From: Ctenosaura bakeri
Taxonomy: Eukaryota > Chordata > Lepidosauria > Squamata > Iguanidae
Reading direction: 5' to 3'
DNA: 64,000 nucleotides
Assembly: GCA_948474755.1 (NCBI GenBank)
Contig: CAOLHI010001841.1
Coordinates: 248,001-312,000 of the forward strand
Shown: positions 44,400 through 55,614 of the stretch, in pieces
Layout of the letters: every line of letters starts with the position of its first letter
How positions within the stretch are numbered: position 1 is the stretch's first letter
Translations under genes and position numbers: made by a program
Notes under the pieces: generated by a model
What the model saw: only the letters and a program-made list of their open reading frames with translations
Databases searched by the model: none
What the model was told of the DNA's origin: nothing

Positions 44400-46540
44400 A
44401 TTAAGATCACAAAAGAGAGGGGACACTAAACCACAGACCACAGAACAAATATAGTAGACACAGCAGCAGTGGTCCTACAAGCTGGGGGACTCTGGCATTT
44501 GTAGTCCAAAAAGTAATTTTTCTAATCTGTGGACTGAGAGGTCCTGTCCTATCTCCCAGCCAAGCAGACTGTCCAGAGTAATTGGACATCAGCATGTCAT
44601 GTATCAGGTAATAAAAGGGCTTTATTTCTTTGTCTATCCAATAGGGAATCCATTCCAACCCCCATAATAATAATATTTTGACACTGGAATTCCAAAATAT
44701 TTTCCGTAATTTCTTATAAAAAGACATCTGTTTTCAAAAGGGGAATAGATTCCCAGAATTATTTCTTTTTCTTTTATGTTTGTACTTCAATTGCCACCGA
44801 TTGGCCATTTGAATATTCCCATTGTTTGTGGATTTAAATTTAGTTTGACATATAAAGCCACTCGTCTTTTCTTTTTTTAAATGCTGTTTCAGAATTTTTG
44901 CATAATTTATTATTTTTCAAATATTTGCAACCTGTTTTAGGTATATGTGTTTCTTGTAAACAGATCATCCAATTTCTGTTTTTCAAAATAATGATTTTTT
45001 TTCCCCATTTGGGTGAAGAGTTTAAGCCTCAAACATTCCAAGATAATAAATTTAATTTTGCAGCTATTTTATATCTTTTCAGTTAGACACATTACCAATT
45101 ATGCCTACTCCTTAGGTCTCTTATTTTCTCCCTCACCCTTGGATATACCTTTAGGGCTAGTTTTCTTTTCTTACCCTTTCCCTCTTCAGCTTCTTCTTGT
45201 GGTTTCTCTTGATCCAATGATCCTTTCTGCCAATGTTTGCCAAAACTCTGCAGGAGATTTTTAGTCTTTTGCACAAGACATATTTCCTTTGTCTTTAGTA
45301 TAAAACAACACCTTCTAGGTTTCCCCAACAAAATGGCATTCCAGATTGTTTCAACTTGTTAGTTAAGAAATCATAATCTGTACATTTTTTCAAAATACAA
45401 ACAGAAATGTCCTTAAAAATAATCCTGTCTCCCTTCAATTTATTGTAATATTGTTGTAGAAGTCTCTCTTTAATCTGTTGTTTCATGAAATAAACTATCA
45501 CATAGTAGGCCCCTTTCTCTACTTATTCTCAAATCTAGAGGATAACATTTATCAATCTCCAACTGAAAATCTCTTTTTAGAATCTCTAGGAAATCTTCCC
45601 TTGGTTCAGTCACTCTTGCATAAATATCTTCATTTTCTTTTTCAATTATTCCTCAAATTCTTATACATCTTTCTCTTTCTTTAAGGTCCAGAAGTGTCAT
45701 TGTATTTAGATTTTAATCTTATTCCATTTAATGTTTCTTAGTCTGTTTCTCTAATTGTTGTGCCCTATCTTCCAATGTTGCTTCTTCTCATTCAGCTGTT
45801 TCACTTCCATTGTCATCTGGTTCAAAGAGATCTTAATATCTTATAATGCAGTCCTTAAAATATTTTTAACATCCTTCTTCATCTATGTCATATTTAAATT
45901 CATTTGCATCATATTGGTATTCATGTTTTCTTTGAGTTGATTCATATCTTATCTGCTTTTCAAAATCTCCTCTAAAATATGTCGATTTGAATCTCCATCT
46001 TTGGCTGTATCCACTGAAGTGCTTCTCACTCCTTGTTGTGAAGGCATATTGAGATTTTTATGGCTGGCATCATGTTGGCAGCTATATCAAGCTTTTAAAA
46101 ATCAAATTTTCCACTTTTAGATGCTGTACATTCATCTCACCACTACATACCAGTGTGGTGCAACAGCTCCTTCAATACAGTTCTTTATGCTCTATGTATC
46201 AGTACATCATTAAAAGTTCAACAAATCATTTCCTCTAAAGCCATGTAAGATGACACTCCCTTATTGGGCTGTTAAAGTAAATAATAAATAAATCCATTTT
46301 GTTACAGTTCTTTCTCTAATTAATTGTGTTTGTTCTTCTTAATTAAAAAGAAAATCTTTCAGCCATTTATTAAAATGCACTTCCCCCCTTCACTCTGCTC
46401 ACTTTCCAATTCATCCAATATTAAAATTCTGGAAAGTGGTATGATTTTCCAGGGAAAAATTAAAATTAATCTTAACTCACAGTTTTGCAATCCTCAAAGC
46501 TTTGGAAACACCATCTCTTGAAGGGCTTCTTAATTGCCTC
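44400..46540 (-). mobile_element. L1 LINE, antisense: ORF1 and endonuclease part, 3' portion missing
   Basis: Read on the minus strand, an ORF1-like frame starts at the ATG at 46045-46047 (MPSQQGVRSTSVDTAKDGDS). It continues with a coiled-coil-like part, an RRM-like segment (IRIRGI-like, near 45690) and the C-terminal part ending in a WG motif (GMPFCWGN, near 45330). A second region (about 45085-44560) resembles the L1 endonuclease: an LLSWNV-GLNS start, CLQETHI and a GGWNGFP-like segment. Many stops and shifts show decay. The reverse transcriptase and 3' end are absent, unlike the usual 5' truncation. Sequence from 46048 to about 46540 may be the 5' untranslated region. Confidence 0.65.
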
Positions 46541-47216
46541 ATAAATCATCCAGAGTGTTAAGAACTTTCATGCTGCTTAGTTTGTGTAAACAGCTGCAGT
46601 GCATGGTGGGTTTATGGCCAACTGCTGCCAATCTCCAGCACCTCTGGAGCTCTTTTTCTAAGCTCCTAGGCAACCCCAACCAGTCCCTAGCAGATCAATG
46701 GCCAGCCTTTGAATTCCCCTTATTTAAAGCCAGTTCCAATGGCTTAATCCAACTTCTCCCACTTATCGCAACCTGTCCCTAGCAGAAAAGCTTCAGAGCA
46801 GAGGCTCATGGCACCAACAGCCAAGCCAGAAGTCCAGGAGGGTACACATCATAATTCAGAAAGTCTCAGTTTCAATCCCTAGCACAGAGATGGGCACAGC
46901 ACAATCCAAGGCCATTTTTGCAGGCCTTCTTCATACCACTTGCACCAGTTTTCTGCCAAAACACATTTTTCCTTACTTCTGAAGGCTTCCAAGGTAGGTG
47001 CTAGGACCATAGGCCCATCAAAGTTGTCTACGCCTACCCTTACATTTCCAAGTAGGGCTGTGAAACGCTCCAGAGAGCTTCTGCTACTCAGTGTACAGCC
47101 TACACTGGAGGTAACACTGCACTGGATTGATGTGTGACTCAATTCATTTTAGGCAACACTGCAAGGGAAACTCACAGATTATCAGCTATTGTCCTGGTGC
47201 TGTGGAAGAGTTGTAG
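46541..47216. other. Unassigned sequence, possibly the L1 5' region and unique DNA
   Basis: No gene is recognised. The L1 5' boundary could extend into this stretch. Confidence 0.35.
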
Positions 47217-47330
47217 GGACAGAGCTATAGCTTAGTGGGAGAGCACAGGATCTATGTGCAGAAGGTCACAGGTTCAAACCTTGAAAGCTTTAGGTTTCGC
47301 TGGGCAAGAATCCTGTCTAAGCCATTGCCC
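47217..47330 (+). repeat. tRNA-derived SINE fragment, third type
   Basis: It reads agctatagcttagtgggaga (A-box-like) and, after 30 bases, ggtcacaggttcaaacc (B-box-like), followed by gctgggcaagaatcctgtct. This spacing and head differ from the other two SINE families. It is not a functional tRNA gene, because the acceptor arms do not pair and no 3' partner is present. Confidence 0.6.
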
Positions 47331-47529
47331 ATCATGGGGCAATACCAACAAGGCCAATGTACCAAATACCAAATGGGGCCAATTACTCCCATTTGGGGAA
47401 AGTGGTAGTGCACACGCTGTGCATAAAAAAGACTTCATATTTAACTTCTGGCATCTCCATGGAAGATTGCAGATCTGGCATCTCCATGGAAGAGACATCA
47501 CTATAAGGTCTCAAAGAGATGCTACCAGT

Positions 47530-47759
47530 CAATGTTGTTCCTGTGTGTCATCAAGTCATTTTCAACTTATGGTGACCCAAGGGAAACCTATCATGGGATT
47601 TTCTTAGCAGAATTTGTTCAGAGGGGTTTGCCCCTGCCATCCTCTGAATCTGAAAGATCCCAAGGTCACCTAGCAGGTTTCCATGGCCAAGTGAGAATTC
47701 AAACTCTGGTCTCCCAGTGTCTTAGTCCAACGCTCAAATCACTACATCACACTGGGTCT
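47530..47759 (-). repeat. tRNA-derived SINE (Bov-B-like tail), antisense, near full length
   Basis: The reversed tail (tgttcctgtgtgtcatcaag), the body (cctatcatgggattttctta) and the reversed head (caaatcactacatcacactg) are all present. It is among the fullest copies in the window. Confidence 0.85.
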
Positions 47760-48000
47760 CACCAATCAATGTAGACAATACTAAATGATGTGGATCAATG
47801 GACTGACTTGGCATAAGGTAGTTGTTCCTACTTTGCTCCTATGAGAAACTGAACCATTCAGAACAGGGCAAAGACGGTGGGCTTTTAATACAATGCACAA
47901 GACACTTATGAAGTTCATTGCCTTCAAATGTAATGACAACCACCAGTTTAAATGGTTTTTGGAGATAAATGAGAGGATATTTCACAGTCAGATGTTTGCT

Positions 48001-48172
48001 ATATATACTCCTGTATAACTAAAAGTCTTAGTCAAAAAAATTGACTTCAAAAACCTGGGTCAACTTATCCAAGGGTCAATGTAAGCGCTGTACCTTAACT
48101 CTTATCAAAAAAGGAACCATTGCCTTCTCTGAGTAGGGTAGCAAAAGGGGAGCATTTAGTTTGTCCTGGGAG
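48001..48172. mobile_element. DNA transposon (MITE), left part, split by an LTR element
   Basis: It starts atatatactcctgtataact, whose complement recurs at the right end of the second part (cttatacatgagcagatatg, 56033-56052). The interior has caaaaaaattgacttcaaaa and ggtcaacttatccaaggg. It continues at 55615 after the LTR element; the GGAG duplication joins the two halves. The tips and a TA-rich flank suggest Tc1/mariner. Confidence 0.6.
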
Positions 48173-48982
48173 TGTTACTTCCAGTATGGCTTCCTAGGTG
48201 AGGACCCCCAGATATCATTTTGATATCAAACCATTCGGCCTTAGCTGGACTGGTTTGCAGTTACCACACTCCACATGTTTGCGAGGTTCTCCAGACAAGC
48301 ACGGACATGAGTGCGGCCGCTAATGGTTTTACATTCCAGACTCTTTTGAGGCCAGCAACCCCAGCCTCACCCGCAGCTTCAGGGAACTTCCAGCCGCGAA
48401 CCTCACAATAGCCGCGCGGCTCTCAGCTATTGTCATCAAACGCAAATCCAATCATGTTGAACTTGACCTTTCCAAATCCTTTGTCCAGTGCCAAAACTCC
48501 TTTTGTTCTCACCTAGCTTGCCATAGCCGGTAGGCACAAACTCCCCTATAAAAACCCCGCATTTCCAAACGGTCTTCGGACTACTTTGGACTTCCATCCT
48601 GCCTTGCTGCCGGTCGTCTAAGGGAACTCCCCTCAGTTCCTCAGGCTAAGCTTTCTTCCCCGGAACCCCACTCTTCTCCAGGACTACGAGATCAGGTGTC
48701 GTATCGCCTCCCCTGGACAAATCTCTGTTTCTATTTCATCAGCTAGTTAGTTTATGTCTTGTCTTTCGTGTTGTTGTCTTTAATAGAGAATTGTCTGTTA
48801 TCTGGAAAAACCTTGTCTAGCTGCTCTCTGACCCGCCGCTGTATACATTGGGTTAAAGAGCTTGCTAAAGTTACCCTGCCTCTCGTTAGCCAAGAGAGTG
48901 CTCCAGCTAGCTTTCCCCAATTGGTATTTTATTTGGCAAACTGGGCGCCCCTCCCGGGACCCCCCCAAAACACAGGGTAACA
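48173..48982 (+). repeat. 5' LTR of the retrovirus-like element
   Basis: 810 bp. The TATA box (tataaaa) is at 48547-48553. The polyadenylation signal is altered to AATAGA (48782-48787), where the 3' LTR has AATAAA. It lacks 42 bases present in the 3' LTR. Confidence 0.85.
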
Positions 48983-49368
48983 GAGTGCTGGAGAATGCGG
49001 GCAACCCTGGTACCCCTATTCTGAGAAGGAATCCAGAACCTTCCCAGAATGGGCAGTACCGACATAGCGGACAGTCAGTGGAGTTGGTTTTAGAGCGCAT
49101 TTAGGTAGGATAATCTGTGCGTGTTCTCTGTGTGAGTGTGATAGTTCTGTCAGGTGGTAATCCGTACCCCTCTTTCTTGTCCTGGGAATCACCTCCCCTC
49201 TTGGATCTGTTGTGGTTTGGGAACCTAGCGCTAGTGGATAGGCTAGGAACAGTCCACACTCATCCAACACCTTTTTAGCAGCAAGGCACACACATCAGCA
49301 CTTTAGGAAAGGTGTGGCTCATTTGGTGCCCGTTTCCCTTGAGTTTTGGTTTGCAGTAGAGAAGACAC

Positions 49369-49475
49369 GGGTAGGAATCCCAACTTCTCCAAATTCATGG
49401 GTAGGAATCCCATTTGTAGAAATTGTGGGTAGGAGTCCCATTTGGCTAGCCGACTAAGAATTGGGTAGGAATCCC
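49369..49475 (+). repeat. Four spaced copies of gggtaggaatccc in the leader
   Basis: Copies lie at 49369-49381, 49399-49411, 49427-49439 (one mismatch) and 49463-49475. Each 13-mer starts with ggg and ends with ccc, so each could form a small hairpin or pair with its neighbours. They sit in the untranslated leader, where retroviral packaging signals lie. Function is not shown. Confidence 0.8.
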
Positions 49476-49839
49476 TGCTTAGTCTTTTTGTGGGTTTAGC
49501 GGTTCAGCCCGTGGTGTAGGAAGGCGCCCCTCACCCAGAAAACCAGTTAGGGATGGTTTGGTTTTGGCTCCTTGCCCCTCTTCCCCCGTTGCTTGGCCAG
49601 GCAGCATTAAGAGTTCCTCTCTGGAGTTGAGCTCACTCACCCCCTTCTGCAGGCAGGGGAGCACTCCTGCAGAAGTCCCTTCAGGTCAGGAGGGGCCTCC
49701 CCATCCGCCAACTGTTCCCCAGGCATCGGCTTGCCTTAGCAATGGTTAAGGAGGGTCCTAGTGTAGTTGCAGTAAAGGACCTCATGTGTGAGGAGGAGGT
49801 CCACAGTAATCTAGAAAAGTGGGTATGGAGTAAAGGTAA

Positions 49840-50460
49840 ATGCCCCAGAAAGACACGGTCTTCCAGATGGCAGACCCCTTTGCTGCCCTTAGAGAAGCTT
49901 ACACTCTGGCGCGTAAGTCCCGGAATCCATTCGGTACAGCAAAGGACTCGCTGGCCGCTTGGGGACTGTGGCTTGCTGTCAGAGACGCTAGCGCCGCCCT
50001 TGTAGGGACCCGGGCCAAGCTAGCAGCTGTGGAAAAGGAAAGCATCCGGCTTCAAGCCGAAGTTGAGGCTTTGCAGGTGGACAAAGTAATGTTTGCCTCC
50101 GTCGCGCAGTCCTCGGCTCAAAAGTTAAGCGATCTCACCTTAGTCACCCAGACTTGGGAGGAGAAACTTCGTGCCTTAGAGGCTGAGCTGGATCATGCCC
50201 GAGCTGCGGCCAGATACATGGTAGGGCAGGTTAAAGAACAGCAAGAGGCTGTTAGTCACGTGGCCTGCCGTAAGCAAATAGCCACATTGGAGAGTCAGCT
50301 CCAGACCCATAAGGCCCTTATATCAGCCGTTTGTCCAGAGTTGCTCCCCTCTTTCGCCCCAGAATTGCCCAGGGAACCCGAGCTCCTCCCCAAGGATGCT
50401 CTGGTTTCTCATCCCGTAAACCGGACTGGAATGACCCTAAGGCCCCAGTCCATCCCATAG
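49840..50460 (+). pseudogene. gag: Gag-like N-terminal part with coiled coil
   Basis: A 206-codon frame. Residues 25-125 are rich in A, L, E and K with heptad spacing (AAVEKESIRLQAEVEALQ, EEKLRALEAELDHARAAA), indicating a long coiled coil. No myristoylation-type MG start is seen. The C-terminus is Pro-rich (ELLPSFAPELPREPELLP). It reads on in the -1 frame at about 50430-50460 after what looks like a one-base loss. Gag N-terminal coiled coils are known in some retroviruses, including foamy viruses. Assignment as gag rests on position and on the capsid part that follows. Confidence 0.6.
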
Positions 50461-50735
50461 AGACGCAGTCCATGAAAAGGAGGACCATCCCGTTAGGAGA
50501 CGGCGACTCCAGGGGAACAGAGGTTGAGGAGACTCAGGTCACTGAGACCAGGATCCCTTGGTGTGCCACCAAAGTGAAGGCCATCGCTGAACAGCTAGAA
50601 CCCCTCAATCGGTCCACTGGCATTATGTGGCTGAACGCGGTGATTAACTCTCATCCAACAGCCAATGGCCAGGATCTAACTCAGCCCGTTTCTGCATGTC
50701 CCCGTCCAAGCTCCCTGCCCTGGAATCTGCTGTAG
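50331..50735 (+). pseudogene. gag: Gag-like middle part (frame -1)
   Basis: A 134-codon frame overlapping the previous and following parts. The useful portion (about 50460-50700) contains KVKAIAEQLEPLNRSTG and IMWLNAVINSHPTANGQD, consistent with the start of a capsid domain. The frame ends at 50735, while capsid-like sequence continues in another frame from about 50700, another -1 shift. The listed ATG is not the real start. Confidence 0.5.
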
Positions 50736-51547
50736 CAGCTCGCAGCTTAGTTACGCTTGAGGCGCACAATTGGATGAGGGAGGTAATTTGGATACTCTGG
50801 CCCGGTCAGAGTGCTAGTGTGCTCTACGTCATGGAGCAGCAGGGTCCCTATGAGAACCCCGAGGCTTACATGGTGAGGAAGCAACTACTGGCAATTCTGG
50901 CCGAAAAGGTCCGCCTGACCGCCCGTGGGCACAACTTTGACTCTGTGGAGTTCAAGACTCTGCTATACAGAGGCTTGAACCACGAGACAAAGATGACCCT
51001 GGGTTTGGTGGATCCAGCCAATACAACCTGGGAGGAATTTGGGAACAACCTCCGTAGGGTCGCTGACCTGTTGCTTGAGGCTGGCTCCCTTAAGCCTCCC
51101 ACCAAGGCCCAGAAAAGAGACCCCGGGAACTGGGAACCCATAGCTGAGGTCACATACTCCAACTATGGGCCCCACTCCCAACATAGGAAGTCCGTGCCGA
51201 CTTCCGTTCCCAAAGGGAATTGGAATTCGCGCCCGGCTCCCCGACAGGATAGGCAGTGGCAGGGAAGGGACTCCCATAGCCAGCCCACTGCCCCCAAACA
51301 GTCCTTTGAGTCCGGTCCCCCTAAGGAGACCCCGGATGGACAGAATATCACGGCCCCAATGTTCCCCTCAGCTAGGGCCAAAATTTGGAGTTTGTTATGC
51401 AAGTTCGAATTGGACATGTCCCAATTCGACAGCAGACCCACCAGCGAGCTCCTCGATGCCCTTGAAAGGCACCTATCACTGGGGAATAGCCCGCCCGTGA
51501 GTGCAGTGACCAACAGTCCTCCTCCAGCTGGATATTGGTCATATTGA
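50696..51547 (+). pseudogene. gag: Gag-like capsid part with major homology region, basic tail
   Basis: A 283-codon frame. Residues 49-61 (QGPYENPEAYMVR) match the retroviral major homology region pattern QGxxExxxx(F/Y)xxR. A helical capsid C-terminal-like segment follows, to about residue 125 (WEEFGNNLRRVADLLLEAG). The tail (about 150-215) is rich in R, Q, P and S and has no CCHC zinc knuckle. The frame stops at 51545-51547, where a protease frame would be expected in a complete retrovirus. It is likely a structural protein of virus-like particles, now broken. Confidence 0.65.
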
Positions 51548-54500
51548 CTCAGAGCTCTCAGAATAGGGATGCCCTCGGTCCAAAACATTTCCCCGCAGCA
51601 TTGTGGCCAAATTGCGGCCATGCCGCAAGGGAAAACGTAAGGTGCAGGCATGCACCGAGACCAAGGGGGGAAACCTTCTGCCTCCCTGATAGTGGAACCC
51701 AGTGCAGCATCGAGTGTGCTGCACCCCAGACCGGTTAGTTGTTGTGAGCCTGCGCCCAATCATGTCCAGTCCTCTGGATATGGGGGGGGTCACCTCGCAC
51801 TGACCTGAATGGACATTCCCCGGCCCTTGGAGGTGTTTTGCTGTAGGTTTTTGGCTTTGGGGAGTCGTAGTGAGAATGATGGCCTCTTTCTCCCACGTTC
51901 TCCCACGGAGCCACGAGTCAATTGCCTGCAGCAGGAGCACATTCCCAAGTCCATCAGATCAGGGATCCAAGGTAGATCCAGCTGCGCACTGCAGTGGCGC
52001 CATTGAGGTCCCCATTACAGTCCCGTTAGTCCTGGGACAGACTGTGTTTCCGCACGCGGAGGCGATTATGGCTACTGCCAGCCCCTCCATTTGGCTGTTT
52101 TTCCGCCACTTTGCCTTTAATGGCACTGGCGGCACCTTGATTGTAACTTGGATAGCTGTTAGCTGTGGCAGGACGGTTTATAGTCTCCTGACGACTGCCG
52201 TCCTACCCAACAAGGCTGTTGGTTATGAGGTCCATGGGCATAACCCAGGCCTCCACTCCAGATTGTCTAAAAGGGTCTCCAGCCAGGAGTGGGTACTGCC
52301 GCTCTAGCTCGTAATTTTGGGGAACCACCTACTATCTCAATTGAAGGGATGGAAGGGTCAGCCGGTTGATCCCACCTCTGTGGCAACCCCAGAGCCAGAA
52401 GATCCCGGTGCCCAAAGATCCAATGTGAGTCCTCTAACTTGCCAGGCTTCCTTGACTTGCAAGGGAGTACCAGCCATTAGTTTGTCAGAGACGTTTGTCT
52501 CCATCTACAAAGCGTTCGACAATGGTTGAACAGCCCCTGTCTGCATGGAGCGGAGGTGGAGTGGCGAACCTCTCCCAGGCTCCCCGTCTTTGTAAATAGT
52601 TTCCGCCTATAGTTAGTAGTTGTTCCAGTTATAGTGTTAAGTTGTTTTAGCGTTGTTTAAACTGTTTTTGGTAACCGCTTTGGGCGGGAGACCAACAGGT
52701 TGGCTGACTCGAGGTCTCCCTTTGGACCCTCTGGGGTAAACCGGGCCTACAGAGTCAGCCTGGATACCCTGAGGAGGGTTAGAGTTAGGCTAAAGCCTCT
52801 GTCATCTCTCACGCTGAGAGATGGTCTTGTGCAAGGGGGTTTTCGGGGACCACGAGGCGAGACATGAATGTCTCCCCCTCAGTGGGACCAGATCTGACTC
52901 TGGAGTCTCGGTCTACCACCAGGTTATCTCTCGCCCTCCAGAGATTTCTCAGGTCGTTCTTTTCGGGAGCTCAGACTGTTAGGGTGAGAACAGTCTGGAG
53001 CCTCCGTCTCCATTCCCCACTTGATTCAACTTAGTATTTTTCCAAATTTAGGAGTGCCTCCTATGCCCCATAAGGGCCGGAGGCCTACACAACTGGTGAC
53101 GACGACTGACCCCGGTGCATTGTTCCTTATTTGCCTATGTTAGTAGGATATTTGCATATGTAAAGCCCACCATCCGGGACAATCTCCGGTAGAGTCGGCG
53201 TCTGCTCTGGCAGCAAGCAAACGTGCACTCGCTTATCTTTGTATTAATTAACTCTTTCTTTTACCAGTTTGGGACCCTCCGCCTAGGCGGAAGCCAGAGC
53301 CTAACCTAGTCCATCTAAGAGTATAGTCCAACCTAATTTGGCCTAAAGTAGTGCATTGTGAACTCTCTCACATTGCCAAGATGTGTCCAGTCCATATCAA
53401 AGTGTCACATCGGAGTAATTTGTTTGTGGTAGACACAAAGTGCCTCGTTAAGGCGATCCATCTAACACTTCGAGCATTGCAGGCCCGAGTCACCCCAGAT
53501 AGTACTCCCAAACAGAGGCCCCCTCTACCGAGGTGTGGTCGGACCACCTTCTATCTCATAGTGACCAAGGCCCAAGACAGTCACCCCTGTCCCCTCCATG
53601 CATTTTTGACATTGCCTGGCACTCTGTTAACAGCCCCCGAGGCTCCCATTATCCCCGGTCTTCATGACTTGAACTCAACTCCCATCAGGCTCTGTTCCAG
53701 TCATTTGCATTTATTTTCGGTATTGGTTATAACCTGTGTCAGTTCTCTCCACTTTGAGTGATAGGTCGACGGTTCCAGTGGCCTAGACCAGCCCCGGACT
53801 CGCCCACACCCCCGGGAGTTGTGGGGGGGTGTCGAAAATCCACCATTCCTGTCGAGGGTCTAGCCCTCCCGTTCTGTCGCCGCAGTTGGGGAACCAGCGT
53901 CAGCCGCTCCCCTACGAGCCTGGCCAGCAGCCTGCCCTGCTCCTCTAATCCGCCGCTCTCGCTACGTGGAATCTGCCATTTACCACCTCCACAAGCCTCC
54001 TCCTGCAAGGCTAGCACGTGGGGCTAGCTGGACTACGAACTTGGACAATTCATTTGCAACCCTGCTGTGCCCGTATTCCAGCTCCATTTTGGACTCTCGC
54101 AACTTTTGCCTGCATTTTCCGCTGCTTTCGGACTTTTCAACCCATGTGCCCACAGTCAACTTTTCCGTACTGAGGGGGGGTGCCTGGGGACTCTTGTTTG
54201 CACCTCGCCTCCCCCGAACCAGGAACTGTGCCTCCATTCTACAGCCTGAACTGTTTGCTTTTGGAACTCTTAACATTGTCCGCTTCTCACCAGACTGTTG
54301 CTTTTGCCGGCGTCAATATTTGGTCTGCTTCTCCACCGGAGCGGCCCCCATGCCAGCTTCGGCTCTGGACCAGCTTCCTTGCCCATATTGCCTTCAACGC
54401 AAGTCTGTTGCCCACTATTTTACCATATGTTTTGCAATACTGTTGATTTCATTGCTGCATTGCCGTTACTGTATCAGTTTATGCTTCATTGTGTGCCATG

Positions 54501-54762
54501 TTCCATTACTGTTTCTGATAATTTGCCATTTTATCATTCAGCCATTGTGGCATTCACGTTTTACTTGTAAATACGTAGTTAGGTATAGGGTATTGGTAGT
54601 CAGAGGACGTTTTGCTAGTCAGTAATGCTTTTAACTTGCTATTGCCTTGAAATGTTGTGACCCTGGTACAGTAGTCCTAAATTCGGCTCCAAATTGATGG
54701 TAATGTTTAATTGGAAAAATATGCTATATTGTCCCAACACTGCCCATTTTTGGGGGGGTGAT
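51548..54762 (+). other. 3.2-kb non-coding or strongly decayed 3' region of the LTR element
   Basis: Despite several open frames of 60-219 codons (the longest at 53966-54625), none shows reverse transcriptase, RNase H, integrase or envelope motifs. A frame at 51870-52307 has a weak protease-like layout (VPITVPLVLGQ, then HAEAIMATASPS), where a DTG-type site would read ATA. The region ends in a G-rich tract (gggggggtgat, 54752-54762) placed as a polypurine tract. Confidence 0.5.
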
Positions 54763-55614
54763 TGTTACTTCCGGTATGGCTTCCTAGGTGAGGACCCCCA
54801 GATATCATTTTGATATCAAATCATTCGGCCTTAGCTGGACTGGCTTGCAGTTACCACACTCCACATGTTTGCGAGGTTCTCCAGACAAGCACGGACATGA
54901 GTGCGGCCGCTAATAGTTTTACATTCCAGACTCTTTTGAGGCCAGCAACCCCAGCCTCGCCTGCAGCTTCAGGGAATTTCCAGCCGCGAACCTCACAATA
55001 GCCGCGCGGCTCTCAGCCGAGCTACTCTTTTACGTTGGGCCAACAACATCCCGGCCACGCTATTGTCATCAAACGCAAATCCAATCATGTTGAACTTGAC
55101 CTTTCCAAACCCTTTGTCCAGTGCCAAAACTCCTTTTGTTCTCACCTAGCTTGCCATAGCCGGTAGGCACAAACTCCCCTATAAAAACCCCGCATTTCCA
55201 AACGGTCTTCGGACTACTTTGGACTTCCATCCTGCCTTGCTGCCGGTCGTCTAAGGGAACTCCCCTCAGCTCCTCAGGCTAAGCTTTCTTCCCCAGAACC
55301 CCGCTCTTCTCCAGGACTACGAGACCAGGTGTCGTATCGCCTCCCCTGAACAAATCTCTGTTTCTATTTCCTCAGCTAGTTAGTTTATGTCTTGTCTTTC
55401 GTGTTGTTGTCTTTAATAAAGAATTGTCTGTTATCTGGAAAAACTTTGTCTAGCCGCTCTCTGACCCGCCACTGTATACATTGGGTTAAAGATCTTGCTA
55501 AAGTTACCCTGCCTCTCGTTAGCCAAGAGAGTGCTCCAGCTAGTTTTCCCCAATTGGTATTTTATTTGGCAATCTGGGCGCCCCTCCCGGGACCCCCCAA
55601 AACACAGCGTAACA
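54763..55614 (+). repeat. 3' LTR of the retrovirus-like element
   Basis: 852 bp. The TATA box is at 55180-55186 and AATAAA at 55415-55420. It carries a 42-bp segment (about 55018-55059, starting cgagctactcttttacgttg) missing from the 5' LTR. GGAG follows at 55615. Confidence 0.85.

Larger units (their letters stand above)
48173..55614 (+). mobile_element. Retrovirus-like LTR element with gag but no recognisable pol
   Basis: LTRs at 48173-48982 and 54763-55614 begin TGTTACTT and end GTAACA. GGAG flanks both ends (48169-48172 and 55615-55618). A 4-bp duplication and long LTRs fit endogenous retroviruses rather than Ty3/gypsy. The internal region (5780 bp) has a long leader, a broken gag-like gene (49840-51547) and 3.2 kb without reverse transcriptase, RNase H, integrase or env that I can detect. 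It inserted into the DNA transposon whose halves lie at 48001 and 55615. By eye the LTRs differ at about 20-25 sites plus a 42-bp indel, so it is older than the element at 25307. It would depend on a partner for replication. No primer-binding site could be assigned with confidence. Confidence 0.82.

Noticed and set aside
47217..47290. Functional tRNA gene
   Set aside because: A- and B-box-like segments are present, but no paired acceptor stem or complete cloverleaf can be drawn; it fits a SINE head.
48989..49006. tRNA primer-binding site of the retrovirus-like element (starts TGGAGAATG)
   Set aside because: The position is plausible, but I could not match it to the 3' end of any vertebrate tRNA from memory.
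53966..54625. 219-codon open frame as an envelope gene
   Set aside because: No signal peptide, surface or transmembrane layout typical of Env was visible, and a second frame is open through the same stretch.
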